From contig JAWVFT010000123.1 in assembly GCA_033855775.1 (NCBI GenBank), positions 1 to 17,967 of the forward strand: a stretch of 17,967 nt of DNA. The letters are read 5' to 3'. Below are positions 14,691 through 17,967 of the stretch, piece by piece. The notes below the pieces were generated by a model. It was not told where the DNA came from. It saw only the letters and a list, made by a program, of their open reading frames with translations, and did not search any database. The number at the start of each line of letters is the position of its first letter. Positions within the stretch are counted from its first letter, which is position 1. Origin of the DNA: DASVTR01 sp033855775 (GTDB lineage Bacteria > Acidobacteriota > Blastocatellia > Pyrinomonadales > Pyrinomonadaceae). Position numbers and translations under genes: made by a program.

Positions 14691-17369
14691 TCAAGACCCT
14701 GCGAGCGAGGCGGCGTCAGCCTTGCCGTCATCTTCTTCCTGATGCGCCAACAACGCCTCGGCCTCTTCATCGGAGAGTCCATCCAACTCGGCCAGAATGT
14801 CGGCCAGATTCTCTCCTTCGACTTGTCCGGCCTGCTGCGAGACGGCGAGACTCAATTCGGCAATGGTCGGAGACTCGAAGAGAACGCGCACGGGCAACTC
14901 CACCTGCAACACTTCGGAGACGCGCGAGATGACCTGCGCGACCATCAACGAATGCCCGCCCAACTCGAAGAAGTTGTCATGAATGCCCAGTTGCTCGACG
15001 CCCAAAACTTCCTTCCAGATGTCAACGAGTTGGCGCTCCGCGGACGTTCGCGGCGCTTCATAATTTTGCGGCGACTCAGGCGCGCGTTGTTCAGGCGCGG
15101 GCAAGCTCCGGCGGTCAATCTTCCCGCTCGTGTTCAAGGGAAACTCCGCCAGCAGGACGAACTGCGCGGGCGTCATGTAGTCCGGCAAACGTTCCCTGAC
15201 AAAGCCGCGCAGGTCTGCAATCGCCAGTCTCTCGTCCGACGGGATGACATACGCGACGAGGCGCGCTTCCTGCTCCGCTTCACGACGATTGACGACGACG
15301 GCTTCGCGCACCGCTTCGTGCTGGCGCAAGGCAGTCTCAATCTCTCCCAACTCGATGCGATAGCCGCGAATCTTGACTTGATTATCGAGGCGACCGAGAA
15401 ACTCTATTTGGCCGTCAGGCAGATACCGCGCGCTGTCGCCCGTGCGGTAGAGACGCGCGCCGGGCGCATCGCTGAAGGGATGCGGGATGAACTTTTCGGC
15501 GGTCAACTCTGGCCGATTGAGATAGCCGCGCGTCACGCCCTCGCCGCCGATGTAGAGCTCGCCCGCCGCTCCAACGGGGACGGGTTGTTGATGCGGGTCG
15601 AGCAGGTAGACTTGCATGTTGGCGATGGGCCGTCCGATGGAAGGCGCCGTCTCGCAATGTTCGTCGCATTCCAAAAGTGAAGCGCAGACGGTCACCTCTG
15701 TCGGGCCATAAGCGTTGATGAAGCGGCGGCCCTGCGACCAACGCTCGACGATTGCCGCGGAGCAATCCTCGCCTGCGGAAACAACTGCGCTCAATCGTGG
15801 AAAGCTCTCCGCAGGCATAATCGAAAGGAGCGTGGGCGGCAGCGTCACGGTCGTAATCTCCATCTCTTGCAGAGCATGGCCGAGGCTGACGGGCGAGCGC
15901 ATCGTTTCCCTGTCTTCCAAACACAACGTCGCGCCGCTTAAGAGACTGGTGAAGATTTCCGAGACGGAGGCATCGAAGCCGAGTGAAGCGAACTGAAGCA
16001 GGCGCGTCTGCGGGCCGATGCCGAAGGCGGCGACCTGCGCGAACGTCATGTTGCAAACTCCGCGATGCTGCGCCATCACGCCCTTCGGCTGGCCGGTCGA
16101 GCCGGAGGTATAAATAACGTAAGCCAGATTATCGAGGGTCGCGCCGCTCTGCGGATTAGCGGTCGAGCAAAGCTTAACCTCTGCGCTCTCCGCATCAAGG
16201 CAGATGACTTCAACTTCGCCGCCCGCAGCTTTGATGTCGCCGCCCGTAAAGCTCGACAAAAGAGTCTGCTCTGTGAGCAAGACGTGGGCGCCCGCGTCTT
16301 GCAGCATGTAAGCGATGCGGCCTTGCGGGAGCGCAGGGTCGAGCGGCAGGTAAGCGCCTCCGGCCTTGAGCACGGCCAGCAGCCCGACAATCATCTGCGG
16401 CGAAGGATTGACGCAGATGCCCGCGATTGTCTCCGGCCCGACGCCGCGACTTTGCAGATGATGAGCAAGACGATTGGCGCGCTCGTTCAACTCGGCATAC
16501 GTCAAGCACTGCTCTTTGTAGACCAACGCCGTCGCTTGCGGCGACTCAAGAGCTTTGGCCTCAAAGAGACGATGCGCGCATTCCTGCGGAAAGGCGCGGC
16601 GCGTGTCGTTCCAGTCCGCGAGGATTCGCCGCCGCTCTTGCTCGCCGAGCATGTCCAGTTGCCAGAGCGGTTGATCCACATTGCTCAGCGCGCTTTCCAG
16701 CAGCGCGATAAAATGGCCCGCGAAGCGCGCGACCGTTTCTTCTTTGAACAGCTTGCTCTCATACGAGACTTCGCCCGCGATGCCTTCCGGCGCGCTGCGG
16801 AAAGTCAGCGTCAGGTCGTTGCTCAAGTCGGGCAACTCTCGATGAATATTCTCCAGCGCGAGCGCGACATCGAAGAGCGGGCATCTATTCGCAGCTTGCT
16901 CAAGCCCTGCATCCTGAACCAACCGCGCGAACGGATAGCTCTGCCGCGCGTAAGCTTCGGTCAACGATTCGCGCGCCTGCGATAAAAATTGACGAAAGGA
17001 AAGCTGCTCGTCGATGTGGTCAACAATCGCCAGCGCGTTCGGCTCATTGTCGCCGCCCGCATCCTGCCGCCGCGAAGGGCTGCCGACGATAACCAACGGC
17101 TCGCCCGTGTGCTTGTAGAGACAGACCTTCAAGGCCGCCATCAGGATTGTGTAAAGCAGGAAGGGCGAATCCTTCGTCGCCTTGTTCAAGCACTGGGCCA
17201 GAGCTTGTGAGACAGTCAGCTTGAAGACGCGCCTCGCCGGAGCAGAGACGGCCGCGCGTTCAAAGTCCGCCCTGAGTGTCGCCCGCGTCGCGCCCGCCGG
17301 AAGCCGCTCTAACCAATAGTCTCTCTCGGCGATTAAACGACTATCGAAAATCACTCGTTTCGTGCTCAT
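14691..17369 (-). CDS. NRPS, half-C-A-T with Tyr-like code
   Basis: From the ATG at 17367-17369 the protein has 892 residues. The first 230 or so form only the C-terminal half of a condensation domain (IFDSRLIAERDYWLERL ... LYTILMAALKVCLYKH ... YPFARLV); the half with HHxxxDG is missing. Then come adenylation (A3 YTSGSTGQPKG, A4 FDASVSEIF with Asp466, A10 NTSGKIDRRSLP), carrier (LGGHSLMVAQ, Ser807) and a C-terminal helix NLADILAELDGLSDEEAEALL. The code by eye is D-A-S-T-V-A-A-V-C, which I remember as a published Tyr code close to the Phe code. Start: an in-frame GTG at 17453 would add 28 residues, but it has no ribosome binding site. The ATG follows GAGAGAGAT and begins where homologous half-C leaders begin. 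A real C domain sits at the end of the upstream protein, so this module is divided between two polypeptides. Confidence 0.93.
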   Translation of the reverse strand: MSTKRVIFDSRLIAERDYWLERLPAGATRATLRADFERAAVSAPARRVFKLTVSQALAQCLNKATKDSPFLLYTILMAALKVCLYKHTGEPLVIVGSPSRRQDAGGDNEPNALAIVDHIDEQLSFRQFLSQARESLTEAYARQSYPFARLVQDAGLEQAANRCPLFDVALALENIHRELPDLSNDLTLTFRSAPEGIAGEVSYESKLFKEETVARFAGHFIALLESALSNVDQPLWQLDMLGEQERRRILADWNDTRRAFPQECAHRLFEAKALESPQATALVYKEQCLTYAELNERANRLAHHLQSRGVGPETIAGICVNPSPQMIVGLLAVLKAGGAYLPLDPALPQGRIAYMLQDAGAHVLLTEQTLLSSFTGGDIKAAGGEVEVICLDAESAEVKLCSTANPQSGATLDNLAYVIYTSGSTGQPKGVMAQHRGVCNMTFAQVAAFGIGPQTRLLQFASLGFDASVSEIFTSLLSGATLCLEDRETMRSPVSLGHALQEMEITTVTLPPTLLSIMPAESFPRLSAVVSAGEDCSAAIVERWSQGRRFINAYGPTEVTVCASLLECDEHCETAPSIGRPIANMQVYLLDPHQQPVPVGAAGELYIGGEGVTRGYLNRPELTAEKFIPHPFSDAPGARLYRTGDSARYLPDGQIEFLGRLDNQVKIRGYRIELGEIETALRQHEAVREAVVVNRREAEQEARLVAYVIPSDERLAIADLRGFVRERLPDYMTPAQFVLLAEFPLNTSGKIDRRSLPAPEQRAPESPQNYEAPRTSAERQLVDIWKEVLGVEQLGIHDNFFELGGHSLMVAQVISRVSEVLQVELPVRVLFESPTIAELSLAVSQQAGQVEGENLADILAELDGLSDEEAEALLAHQEEDDGKADAASLAGS

Positions 17370-17443
17370 ACGCTTATCTCTCTCGGCCAGCTTTTGAAAA
17401 TCAGGACTCGACAAAACGACGCGCGAGACGCTGGCCCGCCCGA

Positions 17444-17482
17444 CACTGCTCACTAATCAAACGCACTGCTCACTAATCAAAC
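17444..17482. repeat. 19-bp perfect tandem duplication at a gene junction
   Basis: CACTGCTCACTAATCAAAC occurs at 17444-17462 and again at 17464-17482, one base apart (20-bp period). The copy at 17464-17482 carries the TAG stop of the upstream NRPS (17473-17475); both copies contain a GTG overlapping that TAG pattern (TAGTG). Without the duplication, the upstream stop and a downstream GTG would overlap in TAGTG. Confidence 0.85.
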
Positions 17483-17967
17483 TTGAATTGCTCCGCCGTC
17501 TCCGAAGCGACGGAGATTGCCTCCGCCTTCGCTTCATCCGTCGCGCCCGCGTCCAAAGGAATATCCAGCACTCCCAACGTTGTTCCCGCCGCCACTTGTT
17601 CGAGCAAGTTCAAGTAGTGCGCAGCCATCGCTTCCATCGTCTCGGCAGCGAACAGATTCGAGTTGTACTGGAAGGCCGCGCTCAATTCAGTTTCGCTTTC
17701 AGCGACAAAGAGAGCCACATCAACCATCTTCGCCGCGCCGTTCCCGCCGACTTGAGACACGCCTGAAGCGAAAGCCGTTTCCATCGAATCGAGTTCGTCA
17801 GGCATCTCAAACCAGACTTGAAAGAGAGGATTGGATGCGCCGCGCTGCTGCAACTCTATGGCTTCCACCACCTGCTCGTACGCCACTTCCCCATGCCCAT
17901 GACCGCTCAACACTACCTCTCGCACTCGCCTCACCAACTCCTCAAACCCTGGATTCCCGCTCACGTC
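17473..17967 (-). CDS. NRPS C-terminal fragment ending in a C domain (5' part outside window)
   Basis: The frame is open from the window edge to TAG at 17473-17475, about 164 residues of an evidently much longer protein. The visible part is the last third of a condensation domain: SGNPGFEELVRRVREVVL, AYEQVVEAIELQQRGASNPLFQVWFEM (C5-C6 region) and the closing part VDVALFVAESETELSAAFQYNSNLFAAETMEAMAAHYLNLLEQV. It then ends with a short linker and the tail ETAEQFKFD, with no adenylation domain. The protein therefore delivers a C domain at its C-terminus that must work with the A-T of the next protein (Tyr-like), in trans. The His motif lies outside the window, so activity cannot be judged. Confidence 0.92.
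   Translation of the reverse strand, partial: DVSGNPGFEELVRRVREVVLSGHGHGEVAYEQVVEAIELQQRGASNPLFQVWFEMPDELDSMETAFASGVSQVGGNGAAKMVDVALFVAESETELSAAFQYNSNLFAAETMEAMAAHYLNLLEQVAAGTTLGVLDIPLDAGATDEAKAEAISVASETAEQFKFD

Noticed and set aside
17370..17453. GTG start at 17453 for the half-C-A-T NRPS
   Set aside because: There is no ribosome binding site, and it lies within the tandem duplication. The ATG at 17369 has a purine-rich site and matches where half-C leaders begin.
17370..17472. A hidden C-domain N-half lost by frameshift before the half-C domain
   Set aside because: I looked at the roughly 100 nt before 17369. There is no room for the about 200 missing residues, and the upstream protein already occupies the sequence beyond 17473.
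1..17967. tRNA, rRNA, CRISPR or transposon signatures
   Set aside because: None seen. The window is almost wholly coding on the minus strand, with gaps of 130 nt or less.

Overview
The window is the interior of a nonribosomal peptide synthetase (NRPS) gene cluster. All ten genes lie on the minus strand, so transcription runs from high to low coordinates, and both ends are cut by the window edge. Base composition is about 60% GC by eye, clearly below Streptomyces, where capreomycidine pathways were worked out. The NRPS style would fit a soil bacterium such as an acidobacterium or myxobacterium, but I cannot settle the taxon from the sequence. Gaps between genes are short (-1 to 130 nt), which suggests one long operon. 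I see no promoter, rRNA, tRNA, CRISPR array or mobile element, and no gene-free stretch above 300 bases.

Layout in transcription order: (A) the C-terminal end of an NRPS that finishes in a condensation (C) domain, 17473-17967; (B) half-C/adenylation/carrier protein with a Tyr-like specificity code, 14691-17369; (C) a free-standing C domain of D-donor type, 13291-14667; (D) an Asp/Glu racemase-family enzyme, 12547-13266; (E) a free-standing adenylation-carrier protein overlapping the racemase by 1 nt, 10601-12547; (F) C-adenylation(A1-A8)-methyltransferase, 6749-10594; (G) the missing adenylation C-lobe (A9-A10) plus carrier, 6077-6724; a VioD-like capreomycidine synthase, 4830-5984; a VioC-like arginine 3-hydroxylase, 3677-4699; and (H) C-A-T-C with an aliphatic (Val/Ile-like) code, running off the window at position 1.

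The central theme is guanidine chemistry. The VioC-like and VioD-like enzymes should convert free L-arginine through 3-hydroxyarginine to the cyclic guanidine amino acid capreomycidine or its epimer. Protein F has an adenylation pocket with two acidic residues, suited to a cationic substrate. Its methyltransferase is not the usual NRPS N-methyltransferase type. It resembles guanidinoacetate N-methyltransferase (GAMT) and keeps both catalytic acids at nearly the same spacing. I infer that the assembly line installs an N-methylated guanidino residue (methyl-capreomycidine or methyl-arginine).

F and G together make one methyltransferase-interrupted module that is broken by a single in-frame TAG codon exactly after the methyltransferase. 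The catalytic A10 lysine and the carrier are then supplied by a separate 215-residue protein with its own ribosome binding site. A second theme is a dissociated D-residue branch: racemase, trans A-T and free C domain without an epimerization domain. No thioesterase, reductase, transporter, MbtH protein or regulator lies inside the window, so chain start and release cannot be read here.
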